Shown: in pieces, positions 47,081-55,743 of the stretch
Layout of the letters: the number at the start of each line of letters is the position of its first letter
Numbering within the stretch: position 1 is the first letter of the stretch
NCBI GenBank assembly: GCA_004379135.1
Contig: NBNI01000005.1
Coordinates: forward strand, 124,001 to 188,000
DNA: 64,000 bases
Source of the DNA: Acidimicrobiales bacterium mtb01
Lineage (GTDB): Bacteria; Actinomycetota; Acidimicrobiia; Acidimicrobiales; Ilumatobacteraceae
Direction: 5' to 3'
Position numbers and translations under genes: made by a program
The notes under the pieces: model-generated
Databases searched by the model: none
What the model was told of the DNA's origin: nothing
The model's input: only the letters and a program-made list of their open reading frames with translations

Positions 47081-47908
47081 GTGCTCTTGTGGAGCACTGG
47101 TTTCATCGTCGCGCGCTACGCCACGCGCGACGCCGGTCCGCTCAGTTTTCTCTTTCTCCGGATGGTTGCGGCCGCCGTGATCCTGTGGTTGGTGGCGACG
47201 GCCACCAACGCCCCCAAACTCTCGCGTTCCGACACTCGGTGGGCGGCCACCGCGGGTCTCGGACTTCACGCGGTGTATCTGGGGGGCGTGTTCATCGCCG
47301 CGAGTTGGGGATTGCCCTCGGGTCTTTCCGCCCTGATCGCCGGACTGCATCCCGTCGTGACGTCGGTCGGGGCGCTCGTCATTCTGCGCGAGCGTCTGTC
47401 GGGCATGAAGTGGGTCGGCGTCGGCCTCGGCGTCGGTGGTGTGGTGGCAGTTGTGATCGACCGACTCGAGGCCGGTGTGAGTGGTATCACGGCCGGTGCG
47501 ATCGTCGCCATGATCTTGTCGGTGCTCGGAATGGCGTCGGGAACCTTGGTCCAGCGAGCCAAGGGCGGCTCCATGCCGCTGTTGCGCGGCACCGCCGTTC
47601 AATACGCGTCGGCTGCGATCGCCTTGGGCATCGGCTCGGTCGTCCACGAAGGTTTCGACGTGCGGCTCACCGCTCGATTCTGGTGGTCGTTGCTCTGGGC
47701 GGTCGGCGTGCTGTCGATCGCGGCGGTGCTCATCATGCTGTGGTTGCTGCAGCGGCGCGCCACGGTGCGGGTCAGCAGCCTTTTCTTCTTGACTCCAGCC
47801 CTGAGCACCGTCGAAGGTGCGGTTCTGTTCGACGAACGCCTCGGAGGTTTGGCCGTGGCTGGCCTGGGTGTGGCGTTGGTCGGTGTGTTCCTGACGACGC
47901 GACCCTGA
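47081..47908 (+). CDS. EamA/DMT-family transporter; true start probably upstream
   Basis: A drug/metabolite transporter with about ten helices and two EamA repeats; 275 residues from the GTG at 47081. That start cuts into helix 1: the frame stays open upstream and reads L-R-V-S-P-E-N-L-A-P-V-L-F before V-L-L-W-S-T-G-F, which looks like the genuine N-terminus. No ATG, GTG or TTG is found in it; the candidate codons are CTT (47042) or CTG (46985, overlapping the stop of the upstream gene). May export a product of the adjoining catabolic operon. Confidence 0.82.
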   Translation: MLLWSTGFIVARYATRDAGPLSFLFLRMVAAAVILWLVATATNAPKLSRSDTRWAATAGLGLHAVYLGGVFIAASWGLPSGLSALIAGLHPVVTSVGALVILRERLSGMKWVGVGLGVGGVVAVVIDRLEAGVSGITAGAIVAMILSVLGMASGTLVQRAKGGSMPLLRGTAVQYASAAIALGIGSVVHEGFDVRLTARFWWSLLWAVGVLSIAAVLIMLWLLQRRATVRVSSLFFLTPALSTVEGAVLFDERLGGLAVAGLGVALVGVFLTTRP

Positions 47909-47932
47909 CGGTCGACTGACGTCAGCCGTCGA

Positions 47933-49285
47933 TCAGCCGGTGTACCGCGCGTCGGCCAAGGAGAGCACCTCGTCGATGATCGCGATGCCCTGACGCATCT
48001 CGTCGTCGGTCGTGGTGAGCGGCGGAACCACGTGGATGCGGTTGAAATGCGTGAAGGGCCACAGCCCGCGGGCCTTGCAGGCGCCGACGAGTTCGACCAT
48101 GGGGGCGTTGGCTTCGCCGGCGGCGTTGAACGGAACGAGCGGCTCGCGCGTTTCGCGGTTCTTCACCAGTTCGATGGCCCAGAACACGCCGATGCCGCGC
48201 ACGTCACCCACGCTCGGGTGCTTGGCCTTCAACTTCTCGAGTTCGGGTCCGATCACGTCGCGACCGAGATGACGCGCGTGGTCGACGATGCCTTCTTCTT
48301 CGAAGATGTTGATGCTCGCCACGGCTGACGCGCAGGCCAGCGGGTGGCCCGAGTAGGTGAGTCCGCCCGGGAACTGGCGCTCCTTGAACGTGTCGGCGAT
48401 GCGGCGGCTGATGATGACGCCGCCCAACGGGATGTAGCCGGAGTTCACGCCCTTGGCGAAGCAGATGAGATCGGGCACGACGTCCCACGCGTCGACGGCG
48501 AACCATTCGCCGCAGCGGCCGAAGCCCGACATCACTTCGTCGGCGATGAACACGATGCCGAACTCGTCGCAGATGGCGCGCACACCGTCGAGGTATCCGG
48601 GCGGCGGAACGAGGATGCCGTTGGTTCCCACGACCGACTCGATCATGATCGCGGCCACGGTGTTGGGGCCTTCCACCATGATCACGTCGCGCAGGTGCTG
48701 CAGCGCGCGCTGCGTCTCCTGGATGTCGTCGGTGCTGTGGAACGCCGAGCGATACGGATACGGCCCCCAGAACTTCACGATGCCGGGCATGCCGGGCTCG
48801 CTCGGCCAGCGACGCGGATCGCCGGTGGCCTGGATGGCACCCGCGGTCGCACCGTGGTAGCTGCGATACGTGGTGAGAACCTTCAGGCGTCCGGTGTGCA
48901 GACGCGCCATGCGCATCGCGTTCTCGGTGGCCTCGGCGCCGCCGTTGGTGAAGAACACCATGTCGAGATCGCCCGGTGCGCGCTCGGTGATGAGACGGGC
49001 CGCTTCGCTACGCGCGTCATTGGCGTGGATGGGTGCGATGGTGCACAGGCGCGCGGCCTGCTCCTGGATGGCGGCCACCAACTTGGGGTGCTGGTGTCCG
49101 ATGTTGACGTTCACCAACTGACTCGAGAAGTCGAGGTAACGCTTGCCCTGATCGTCCCAGAACCAACTGCCTTCGGCGCCGGCGACCACGATCGGGCTGA
49201 TGAGGCCCTGGGCCGACCACGAGTGGAACACGTGCGAGCGGTCGTTGACGAGAGCGTCGGAGGGACGAGTTTCGAGGCTGGTCAT
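47933..49285 (-). CDS. Class III aminotransferase (beta-alanine/omega-amino acid:pyruvate type)
   Basis: A 450-residue PLP enzyme. F-A-K-G-V-N-S-G-Y-I-P-L-G-G holds the Schiff-base lysine, and F-I-A-D-E-V-M-S-G-F-G-R-C-G holds the PLP Asp. The omega-aminotransferase family fits conversion of beta-alanine or beta-aminoisobutyrate to malonate or methylmalonate semialdehyde, exactly the link missing between beta-ureidopropionase and MmsA. Transcribed toward the operon. The ATG at 49285 is preferred over TTG 49291 because TAGTGT is six bases upstream of it. Confidence 0.9.
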   Translation of the reverse strand: MTSLETRPSDALVNDRSHVFHSWSAQGLISPIVVAGAEGSWFWDDQGKRYLDFSSQLVNVNIGHQHPKLVAAIQEQAARLCTIAPIHANDARSEAARLITERAPGDLDMVFFTNGGAEATENAMRMARLHTGRLKVLTTYRSYHGATAGAIQATGDPRRWPSEPGMPGIVKFWGPYPYRSAFHSTDDIQETQRALQHLRDVIMVEGPNTVAAIMIESVVGTNGILVPPPGYLDGVRAICDEFGIVFIADEVMSGFGRCGEWFAVDAWDVVPDLICFAKGVNSGYIPLGGVIISRRIADTFKERQFPGGLTYSGHPLACASAVASINIFEEEGIVDHARHLGRDVIGPELEKLKAKHPSVGDVRGIGVFWAIELVKNRETREPLVPFNAAGEANAPMVELVGACKARGLWPFTHFNRIHVVPPLTTTDDEMRQGIAIIDEVLSLADARYTG

Positions 49286-49291
49286 GTCCAA

Positions 49292-49297
49292 ACACTA
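49292..49297 (-). promoter_or_regulatory. Putative leaderless -10 element (TAGTGT) of the aminotransferase gene
   Basis: Minus-strand TAGTGT is six bases before the ATG at 49285. Confidence 0.45.
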
Positions 49298-49347
49298 TTC
49301 GTCACACCGCCGACTGAACAGACCTCATATTGATACAGGACAAAGGG

Positions 49348-49378
49348 TTGACGGACGTCGCGCCGCAGTTGCTACGGT
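49348..49378 (+). promoter_or_regulatory. Putative promoter of the dienelactone hydrolase gene
   Basis: TTGACG (49348-49353) and TACGGT (49373-49378) are separated by 19 bases; the ATG follows seven bases after the -10. Confidence 0.45.
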
Positions 49379-49385
49379 CGCGCGC

Positions 49386-50054
49386 ATGGGTGAACGAGTT
49401 TCTTTCGCGTCGAACGGCGGAACCTGCGAGGGCTACCTCGCCGATGGCGGCGGTCCGGGTGTGATCGTCATTCAGGAATGGTGGGGTCTGGTGCCACACA
49501 TCCAGGACGTGGCCGATCGGTACGCGGCCCAGGGCTACACCGCGCTCGCACCCGACCTGTATCACGGACGCGCGTCGTTCGAACCCGATGAAGCGGGCAA
49601 GTTGATGATGGCCCTCAATCTGCAGAAGGCCGCCAAGGATCTCGGCGGTGCCGTCGACTTTCTGCAGGCCAAGACCGGACGCACGAAGTTGGGTGTGGTC
49701 GGCTTCTGCATGGGCGGTGGGCTCACCCTCGTGCTGGCCACGCAGCGTCCCGACGCCGTGGCGGCCGCCGCGCCGTACTACGGCGTGATTCCGTGGCCTG
49801 AAGCCCAACCCGATTGGTCGAAGCTCTCGGCCAAGGTGGTGGGCGAGTACGCCGAGAAAGATGGCTTCGCCGGCCCGGCCGCGGTGCAAGCACTCGAATC
49901 ACAGTTGAAGTCGCTCGGCAAGGACGTGGCGCTGCACATCCACGCCGGCGCTGATCACGGCTTCTTCAACGACACGCGCCCTGAAGTGTTCAGCGAATCG
50001 GCGGCGGCCACGGCGTTCGCGCGCACGCTCGACCTGTTCGCCTCCACGCTCTAG
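49386..50054 (+). CDS. Dienelactone hydrolase family protein
   Basis: A 222-residue alpha/beta hydrolase with the dienelactone hydrolase triad: Cys108 in G-F-C-M-G-G, Glu31 in Q-E-W-W-G that holds the thiolate, and the C-terminal His in A-D-H-G-F-F-N. Y-H-G-R at 59-62 is the usual substrate-contact region. It may hydrolyse lactones in aromatic degradation or act more broadly. Single gene, divergent from the aminotransferase gene. Confidence 0.9.
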   Translation: MGERVSFASNGGTCEGYLADGGGPGVIVIQEWWGLVPHIQDVADRYAAQGYTALAPDLYHGRASFEPDEAGKLMMALNLQKAAKDLGGAVDFLQAKTGRTKLGVVGFCMGGGLTLVLATQRPDAVAAAAPYYGVIPWPEAQPDWSKLSAKVVGEYAEKDGFAGPAAVQALESQLKSLGKDVALHIHAGADHGFFNDTRPEVFSESAAATAFARTLDLFASTL

Positions 50055-50067
50055 TCCGCGCCGCGCG

Positions 50068-50934
50068 TCACCCTAGGGCGTCGATGGCCGCCTGGACCGA
50101 CAACACGCGTCGCGCGTTGTCGACATGAAGGTTCTCGATCATGCGACCGTCGACGGTGATGACACCGCGTCCCTCGGCCTGCGCCTCGTCGAACGCGACG
50201 ATCACGCGACGCGCGTAATCGACGTCGGCGGCGGTGGGTGCCCAGACCTCGTTGCAGATGTCGACTTGCCTGGGGTGGATCAGCGTCTTGCCGTCGAAGC
50301 CCATGTGCATGCCCTGTTCGCACTCGGCGCGGAACGCGTCGAGGTCCTTCACGTCGTTGAACACGCCGTCGAGGATGATCTTGTCGGCTTCGCGCGCGGC
50401 GAGAAGTGCGGTGGCGAGATGGGGCACGAGCGGAGAACGTCCGCGCACCTGCGTGGCGCGCAGTTCCTTGGCCAGGTCGTTGGTGCCCATGATGAGCACG
50501 GCCACGCGCGGGTGCGAAGCGATCGAGCGCGCGTTGAAGATGGCCGTCGGCGTCTCGACCATGGCCCAGATCTTCATGGCGGCCGGCGCGCCGGCGGCGT
50601 TGAGATGCTGCGACACGTCGTCGAGTTGCTTGGTGTCGGAGATCTTGGGGATGACGACCGCCGATGCGCCCGACTTGGCGGCGGCGGCGATGTCGTCGGC
50701 TCCCCACTGCGTGTCGAGACCGTTGCAGCGAATGGTCACCTCACGGTGTCCGTACGCGCCGCTCTGCGCCGCTGCGACCGCGTTGGCGCGGGCCGCCGGC
50801 TTGGCGTCGGGAGCGACGGCGTCCTCGAGATCGAAGATGAGCGCGTCGGCGGGAATCGTCTTGGCCTTCTCGAGGGCCTTCTCGTTGGACGAGGGCATGT
50901 ACAGCACGGAACGGCGGGGACGCAGATCGGACAT
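50068..50934 (-). CDS. CitE-like lyase/thioesterase, probable (3S)-malyl-CoA thioesterase
   Basis: A 288-residue HpcH/HpaI-CitE barrel. R-R-S-V-L-Y-M-P-S-S-N, D-L-E-D-A-V (magnesium ligands) and G-K-T-L-I-H-P are the CitE family marks. Neighbouring the larger malyl-CoA lyase gene it fits the Mcl2 role of the ethylmalonyl-CoA pathway: hydrolysis of (3S)-malyl-CoA to malate. A citramalyl-CoA lyase role is the alternative. Second gene of a minus-strand pair, 35 bases after the first. Confidence 0.82.
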   Translation of the reverse strand: MSDLRPRRSVLYMPSSNEKALEKAKTIPADALIFDLEDAVAPDAKPAARANAVAAAQSGAYGHREVTIRCNGLDTQWGADDIAAAAKSGASAVVIPKISDTKQLDDVSQHLNAAGAPAAMKIWAMVETPTAIFNARSIASHPRVAVLIMGTNDLAKELRATQVRGRSPLVPHLATALLAAREADKIILDGVFNDVKDLDAFRAECEQGMHMGFDGKTLIHPRQVDICNEVWAPTAADVDYARRVIVAFDEAQAEGRGVITVDGRMIENLHVDNARRVLSVQAAIDALG

Positions 50935-50969
50935 GGCGACTCCTTCTCGGAACCTTCTCGAAATCGGGA

Positions 50970-52019
50970 CTAGAAACCGTAGGACTGGGCGAGTTCGGGA
51001 TCGCGCGCGGCGAGTTCGCGGGCCAGTTGCACGACCACCTTGCACTGCTTGACCGACGCGTCGTCCTCCATCTTGCCGTCGAGCATGATGGCACCGGTGC
51101 CGTCGCCCATGGCGTCGATCACGCGCATCGCGTGGGCCACGTCGCTCGGGCGCGGGCTGAACACGCGACGCGCGATGTCGATCTGCACCGGGTGCAGCGA
51201 CCACGCGCCCACGCAGCCGAGCAGATACGCGTTGCGGAACTGGTCCTCGCACGCGGTGGTGTCCTTGATGTCGCCGAACGGCCCGTAGAAGGGGAGGATG
51301 CCGTGCATCACGCAGGCGTCGACCATGCGCGCCATCGTGTAGTGCCACAGATCCTGTTGGAAGATGGTGCGCGGAGCATCGGGGTCGGACGGATTCGGAT
51401 CCTGGCGGACGAGGTAATCGGGATGGCCGCCACCCACGCGGGTGGTCTTCATGCGCCGGTTGGCGGCGAGGTCGGCGGGTCCGAGCGAGAGGCCCTGCAT
51501 GCGCGGTGACGCGCCGCAGATCTCCTCGACATTGGCGACGCCGCGCGCGGTTTCGAGGATCGCGTGGATGAGGAGCGGCTTGCGCAGGCCCGCCTTGGCT
51601 TCGAGTTGGGCGAGCAGACGGTCGACGTAGTGGATGTCCTCGGGGCCCTCGACCTTGGGGATCATGATCACGTCGAACTTGTCACCGACTTCGGTGACGA
51701 TGGCGGTGAGGTCGTCGAGCGCCCACGGCGAGTCGAGGCTGTTGACTCGCGTCCAGAGTTGCGTGCCGCCCATCGGAACGGTCTTGGCGACCTTCACGAG
51801 ACCGGCGCGCGCGGCCTCCTTGTCGGATGCCGGTACGCCGTCTTCGAGATTGCCGAGAAGGATGTCGACGGTTGGGACGATCTCGGGGAGCTTCGACACC
51901 ATCTTCTCGTTCGACGGCGGGAAGAAGTGGATCATCCGGCTGGGACGGAAGGGGATCTCGCGGACGGGTTCGGGGGCGCCGACGGCGAGCGGTTTGAAGA
52001 AGTCACGGGCACTGCGCAC
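50970..52019 (-). CDS. mcl1: Malyl-CoA / beta-methylmalyl-CoA lyase
   Basis: A 349-residue lyase that closely follows the Chloroflexus MclA sequence as I recall it: F[14 protein letters not shown], [34 protein letters not shown]. It splits beta-methylmalyl-CoA into glyoxylate and propionyl-CoA and can condense acetyl-CoA with glyoxylate. GTG start fixed by TACCCT six bases upstream. With the thioesterase downstream, and Mcd and Mch nearby, it belongs to the ethylmalonyl-CoA pathway. Confidence 0.92.
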   Translation of the reverse strand: MRSARDFFKPLAVGAPEPVREIPFRPSRMIHFFPPSNEKMVSKLPEIVPTVDILLGNLEDGVPASDKEAARAGLVKVAKTVPMGGTQLWTRVNSLDSPWALDDLTAIVTEVGDKFDVIMIPKVEGPEDIHYVDRLLAQLEAKAGLRKPLLIHAILETARGVANVEEICGASPRMQGLSLGPADLAANRRMKTTRVGGGHPDYLVRQDPNPSDPDAPRTIFQQDLWHYTMARMVDACVMHGILPFYGPFGDIKDTTACEDQFRNAYLLGCVGAWSLHPVQIDIARRVFSPRPSDVAHAMRVIDAMGDGTGAIMLDGKMEDDASVKQCKVVVQLARELAARDPELAQSYGF

Positions 52020-52025
52020 GGTTCG

Positions 52026-52031
52026 AGGGTA
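52026..52031 (-). promoter_or_regulatory. Putative leaderless -10 element (TACCCT) of mcl1
   Basis: Minus-strand TACCCT, six bases, then the GTG at 52019. Confidence 0.48.
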
Positions 52032-52036
52032 CGCCC

Positions 52037-52042
52037 TACCCT
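52037..52042 (+). promoter_or_regulatory. Putative leaderless -10 element (TACCCT) of the HAD gene
   Basis: TACCCT, six bases, then the GTG at 52049; five bases from the divergent element of mcl1. Confidence 0.48.
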
Positions 52043-52048
52043 GGGTGC

Positions 52049-52762
52049 GTGGCTAGTTCCGTCGTCATCCATGGGCATGAGGTGGATGCGGTGCTGTTCG
52101 ACGCGGGCGGGATCTTCGTGATCCCCGATCCGCACGTGCTGGCGCCGCTGCTGGCGTACTACGGAGCGAGCACCGACCTCGACGTGTACCACCGTGCGCA
52201 CTACGCCGGGATGGCGGCGAAGTCGCGGGCCGGATCGCCCGAATCCGATTGGTCGGTCTACAACGCCGAGTACGTGGCGGTGGCCGGTGTTCCCGAGCAC
52301 GATCGAGTCGAGGCGGCCGAGGTTCTCGGACGCACGCGTAACGCGTACACCTGGCGGCATCCGTTGCGCGACAGTGTCGATGCGTTGCGCGTTCTGCACG
52401 AAAGGCGCGTGCCGATCGGTGTGGTGAGCAACGCGACCGGCCAGATCGAGTCGGTGTTGGCGCGCACGGGCGTGTGTCAGGTGGGCGAAGGGACGGGTGT
52501 ACCGGTGCGCGTGGTGGTGGACAGTCACGTGGTCGGAATCGCCAAGCCCGATCCGCGCATCTTCGATTTCGGGTTGGCGGTGCTGCCGGGTATCGATCGG
52601 TCGCGCGTGGCGTACGTGGGCGACAGCGTCACGATGGACGTGGGCGGGGCGCGCAACGCGGGCCTGCTGCCGGTGCTGCTCGACCCCTACGACGATCACC
52701 GCGGCGCCGACTTCCTCCGAATCCAATCCCTCCACGAACTAACCGGAGGATCTGGTGACTGA
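52049..52762 (+). CDS. HAD-superfamily hydrolase
   Basis: A 237-residue HAD-IA type phosphatase-like protein. Motif I reads L-F-D-A-G-G-I-F (nucleophile Asp; the second Asp of DxD is Gly, as in some HAD members). Motif II is G-V-V-S-N-A-T-G, motif III K-P-D-P-R-I-F and motif [10 protein letters not shown]. The reading frame ends inside repeat copy C, giving a C-terminus of T-G-G-S-G-D. The substrate is unknown. Confidence 0.85.
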   Translation: MASSVVIHGHEVDAVLFDAGGIFVIPDPHVLAPLLAYYGASTDLDVYHRAHYAGMAAKSRAGSPESDWSVYNAEYVAVAGVPEHDRVEAAEVLGRTRNAYTWRHPLRDSVDALRVLHERRVPIGVVSNATGQIESVLARTGVCQVGEGTGVPVRVVVDSHVVGIAKPDPRIFDFGLAVLPGIDRSRVAYVGDSVTMDVGGARNAGLLPVLLDPYDDHRGADFLRIQSLHELTGGSGD

Positions 52763-52795
52763 AAGTCACCGTATAGGTGACGAAGTCGCACCAGA
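52751..52795 (+). repeat. 45-bp double-hairpin repeat, copy C
   Basis: Identical to copy D over 45 bases. It holds the stop codon of the HAD gene (52760-52762) and the GTG start of the methyltransferase gene (52755). The preceding GGAGGA (52745-52750) forms a near-ideal ribosome-binding site for that GTG. Confidence 0.92.
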
Positions 52796-53420
52796 ATCCC
52801 GGGTTCCGGGCGAACACGTCTCGGCTCGTTGGGCCGAATGGCGCCGATCGGTCGATCTCGACAAGTACGACGCGCGTTGGGAATCGATGGCGGCTCGTGG
52901 TGAGTCGGTGCATGGCGAAGCCGATGCACTCGCTCGACTCGTGCGCGACCATTTCGGTGGTCGTGCGCTCACTGTTCTCGACGCCGGATGCGGAACCGGC
53001 CGACTCGGAATCGAACTCGATCGCCGCGGACATCGGGTGATCGGCGTCGATCTCGATCCTGACATGATCGAACGAGCTCGGCGCAAGGCGCCCGGCATCG
53101 AATGGCACGCCGTCGATCTCGCGACCTTCACGACCGATCGCCGGTTCGACATCATCGTGATGGCCGGCAACATCCCGAATTTCTGCGCGCCCGGCGACCA
53201 GGCCCGAATCGTCGCCAATCTGGCCCGACTGCTCGCGCCCGGTGGGCTTCTCGTCGCCGGTTGGTCGCAGGAATCGCGCGCCGACTCGTATCACGCCGAT
53301 CGATTCATCGCCGAAGGCGAGGCCAACAGCTTGGCCCTCGCGAGCGCGTGGAAGAACTGGGATGGCGACGCGTTCGACGACAGCGATTACGCCGTGGTGG
53401 TGTTGGCGGGCCGCGACTAG
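52755..53420 (+). CDS. SAM-dependent methyltransferase with a repeat-derived N-terminus
   Basis: A 221-residue class I methyltransferase. Motif I D-A-G-C-G-T-G-R-L-G is at residues 76-85, D-L-D-P-D-M at the acidic loop, and A-V-D-L-A-T-F follows. The N-terminal helix R-W-A-E-W-R-R-S-V-D-L-D-K-Y-D-A-R-W is typical of actinobacterial relatives, so the start must lie before it. The only start codon there is the GTG inside repeat copy C, so the first 14 residues ([14 protein letters not shown]) are encoded by the repeat. Methyl acceptor unknown. The gene overlaps the HAD stop codon. Confidence 0.8.
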   Translation: MTESHRIGDEVAPESRVPGEHVSARWAEWRRSVDLDKYDARWESMAARGESVHGEADALARLVRDHFGGRALTVLDAGCGTGRLGIELDRRGHRVIGVDLDPDMIERARRKAPGIEWHAVDLATFTTDRRFDIIVMAGNIPNFCAPGDQARIVANLARLLAPGGLLVAGWSQESRADSYHADRFIAEGEANSLALASAWKNWDGDAFDDSDYAVVVLAGRD

Positions 53421-55027
53421 GACACGAGGCGGCGGGCGATGACCTTGAGGCACAAGGTCTCGTCGGCACCCTCGAAGATGCTCAGCACACGCGCATCGAC
53501 GAACAAGCGACTCACGCTGTACTCCTCGGCATAACCGTAACCACCGTGGATCTGCATGGCTTCACGCGTGACCCACTCGGCGGCCTTGCACACGTATGCC
53601 TTCACCATCGACGCCTCGGTCGCACCTTCGCCCTTGGCCATCAACTTCGACACCTGGTAACCGAACTGACGACCGGCCTGGATGAGCACCGCCATGCGAC
53701 CCAACTTCACCTTCGTGAGTTGGTACTCGGCGATGTTGCTGCCGAACACGTTGCGGTTGTGCGCGTGGTCGTACGCGGCTTCGTACGCGGCCTGCATCAC
53801 TCCCACAGCACGCGCGGCGGTCTGCAGACGGCCGTTCTCGAAACCTTCCATCTGGTAGTAGAAGCCCTTGCCGAGACCGCCTTCCTCACCGATGAGGTTG
53901 GTGGCCGGCACCCACCAATTGTCGAGGGCGATCTCGTACGAGTGCATGCCGCGGTATCCGATCGTGTCGATCGGGCGGCCTTCCATCTTGCCCACCGAGC
54001 CATCGGCGCGAACGTTCTGCGTGAACTCGAAACCGTGTGCCTCACCGCGCGGTTTGGGCACGATGAAGAGACTGAGTCCCTTGTGCGTGAGCGAGCGATC
54101 GGGGTTGGTGCGCGCGAGCAGCATGAGAACGTCGGCGCGGCCGGCGAATGTGCACCACGTCTTCACGCCGTTGATCACGTAGCCCGGCTGGCCATCGGGG
54201 CCCTCGGCCGGTGTGGCCGTGACCTTGAGGCCGGCGACGTCGCTGCCGTAGTCGGGCTCGGTCACCGCGACCGCGGCCATCACCTCGGCGGTGGCCAGTT
54301 TCGGCAACCACTCCTGCTTCTGGGCCTCGGTGCCGCCCTTGACGAGCGCGCGCGTGAGGATCTCAGGACGCGTGATCAGCGAACCGCCGATTCCGAGCGA
54401 ACCGCGGCTCAGTTCCTCGGTGGCCACGACCATGGCGAGATATTCGCCCTCGCCGCCCTCGGAGAATCCGCCGTACTCGCTCGGCACCGACAAACCGAAC
54501 GCGCCCATCTCGGCCAGACCGCTGATGATTTCCTCGGGAACGTCCTCGTTGTAGCGGTGCACGTGCTCGGCGCGAGGTGCGATCACCTTTTCGGCGAACG
54601 CGCGGAACGTGTCCTGCACCATCTCGAACTCTTCGTCGAGGTGACGCGGACCCGGCACGTCGGCAAGCGACGCCACGAACTCCGGATCGCGATACGTGCC
54701 GATGAAGGAGAGCGCCGAGTCGAGAGCACCACGCTCGAGACCCCACAGCGATTCGCGACCGAGGAACTTGCCCATCAGATCGTGTGCCATGTCGGCGGTG
54801 TACGCGCAGGTGATGAGACCTTCGTGGTTGCCCTTGGCGCCGTAGTCGAGGAGCGAGCGTGCGGTTTCGACCGCCGACGCCGCGTGGGCAAGGTCGTACG
54901 CCAACACCTGGTGCTTGTCGGGCCCGCCGATCTCGGAGAGATGACGAAGGGCTTTGCCGACCGCGCGCGACGCGAGATCGATCACATCGGCGGCGGTCTG
55001 TAGGTCGGGGGCGACGGTGGTGCTCAT
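53417..55027 (-). CDS. mcd: (2S)-Methylsuccinyl-CoA dehydrogenase-like acyl-CoA dehydrogenase
   Basis: A 536-residue acyl-CoA dehydrogenase with an extra helical N-terminal domain (about 1-130), as in Mcd of the ethylmalonyl-CoA pathway; ordinary family members have about 380 residues. The core has V-T-E-P-D-Y-G-S-D-V-A-G, W-C-T-F-A-G-R-A and the C-terminal I-H-G-G-Y-G-Y-A-E-E-Y plus F-E-G-A-D-E-T. It would oxidise methylsuccinyl-CoA to mesaconyl-CoA. The mesaconyl-CoA hydratase-like gene at 58087 and mcl1 at 50970 give the next two steps. Confidence 0.85.
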   Translation of the reverse strand: MSTTVAPDLQTAADVIDLASRAVGKALRHLSEIGGPDKHQVLAYDLAHAASAVETARSLLDYGAKGNHEGLITCAYTADMAHDLMGKFLGRESLWGLERGALDSALSFIGTYRDPEFVASLADVPGPRHLDEEFEMVQDTFRAFAEKVIAPRAEHVHRYNEDVPEEIISGLAEMGAFGLSVPSEYGGFSEGGEGEYLAMVVATEELSRGSLGIGGSLITRPEILTRALVKGGTEAQKQEWLPKLATAEVMAAVAVTEPDYGSDVAGLKVTATPAEGPDGQPGYVINGVKTWCTFAGRADVLMLLARTNPDRSLTHKGLSLFIVPKPRGEAHGFEFTQNVRADGSVGKMEGRPIDTIGYRGMHSYEIALDNWWVPATNLIGEEGGLGKGFYYQMEGFENGRLQTAARAVGVMQAAYEAAYDHAHNRNVFGSNIAEYQLTKVKLGRMAVLIQAGRQFGYQVSKLMAKGEGATEASMVKAYVCKAAEWVTREAMQIHGGYGYAEEYSVSRLFVDARVLSIFEGADETLCLKVIARRLVS

Positions 55028-55035
55028 CGGCGAGA

Positions 55036-55041
55036 ACGCTA
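55036..55041 (-). promoter_or_regulatory. Putative leaderless -10 element (TAGCGT) of mcd
   Basis: Minus-strand TAGCGT, eight bases before the ATG at 55027. Confidence 0.35.
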
Positions 55042-55140
55042 CTTGTGGCCATTCGACCGGCCCGAAGTGGTGGGGTCGATCGCCCACCCGGTCGTGCGTC
55101 ACCTCCGGGCCCTTCGCCCGCCGTGTGGGAACATGGACCC

Positions 55141-55743
55141 ATGTCCCGGCTCGTCTGCGTCTACTGCGGTTCGAGTTCGGGAGCCCGACCCGAGTTCGCC
55201 GACGAGGCCCGCCGCCTGGGCGCCGAGATCGCCCGCGCCGGTGTCGGTCTCGTCTACGGGGGAGGCCGGATCGGGCTCATGGGCATCGTGGCCGACGCGG
55301 TCCTCGAAGCCGGCGGACACGTTCACGGGGTGATCCCCGAGCACCTCGTGCGGGCCGAGACCGCCCACACCGGTCTGCCCGTCCTCGACGTGGTCGACTC
55401 GATGCACGAGCGCAAGGCGCGCATGGCCGAACTCGCCACGGGTTTCATCGTGATGCCCGGCGGCTTCGGAACGTTCGACGAGGCCTTCGAAATCCTGACC
55501 TGGAACCAACTGGGGCTCGTCACCAAACCGCTGGTGTTCCTCGACGGCACGGGCTTCTACGGGCCACTGCTCTCTGCTCTCGATCACGTGGTCGACTCGG
55601 GTTTCGTCGCACCGCAGTTCAGGCAGATCGCGGCGGTCGCCCGCACGCCGGAAGAAGCGGTGCGGATCGCCACCGGTCCGGCGCCCGATGTTCCGGGCAA
55701 GTTGAGTTCGCTCGACGTGACGGCGAAACGGAGTTCGCTGTGA
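55141..55743 (+). CDS. LOG-family (TIGR00730) nucleoside-5'-monophosphate phosphoribohydrolase
   Basis: A 200-residue Rossmann-fold protein. P-G-G-F-G-T-F-D-E (106-114) and the earlier G-G-G-R-I-G-L-M-G-I-V are the LOG signatures. The family cleaves cytokinin riboside monophosphates or other nucleotides to base and ribose phosphate; in non-plant bacteria the role is housekeeping. Overlaps the following gene by four bases (GTGA). Confidence 0.92.
   Translation: MSRLVCVYCGSSSGARPEFADEARRLGAEIARAGVGLVYGGGRIGLMGIVADAVLEAGGHVHGVIPEHLVRAETAHTGLPVLDVVDSMHERKARMAELATGFIVMPGGFGTFDEAFEILTWNQLGLVTKPLVFLDGTGFYGPLLSALDHVVDSGFVAPQFRQIAAVARTPEEAVRIATGPAPDVPGKLSSLDVTAKRSSL

Noticed and set aside
47916-47925. 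CTGACGTCAG palindrome between the transporter and aminotransferase genes as a regulatory site
   Set aside because: It lies between two convergent stop codons, where regulation of initiation is unlikely; the stem is too short for a clear terminator.
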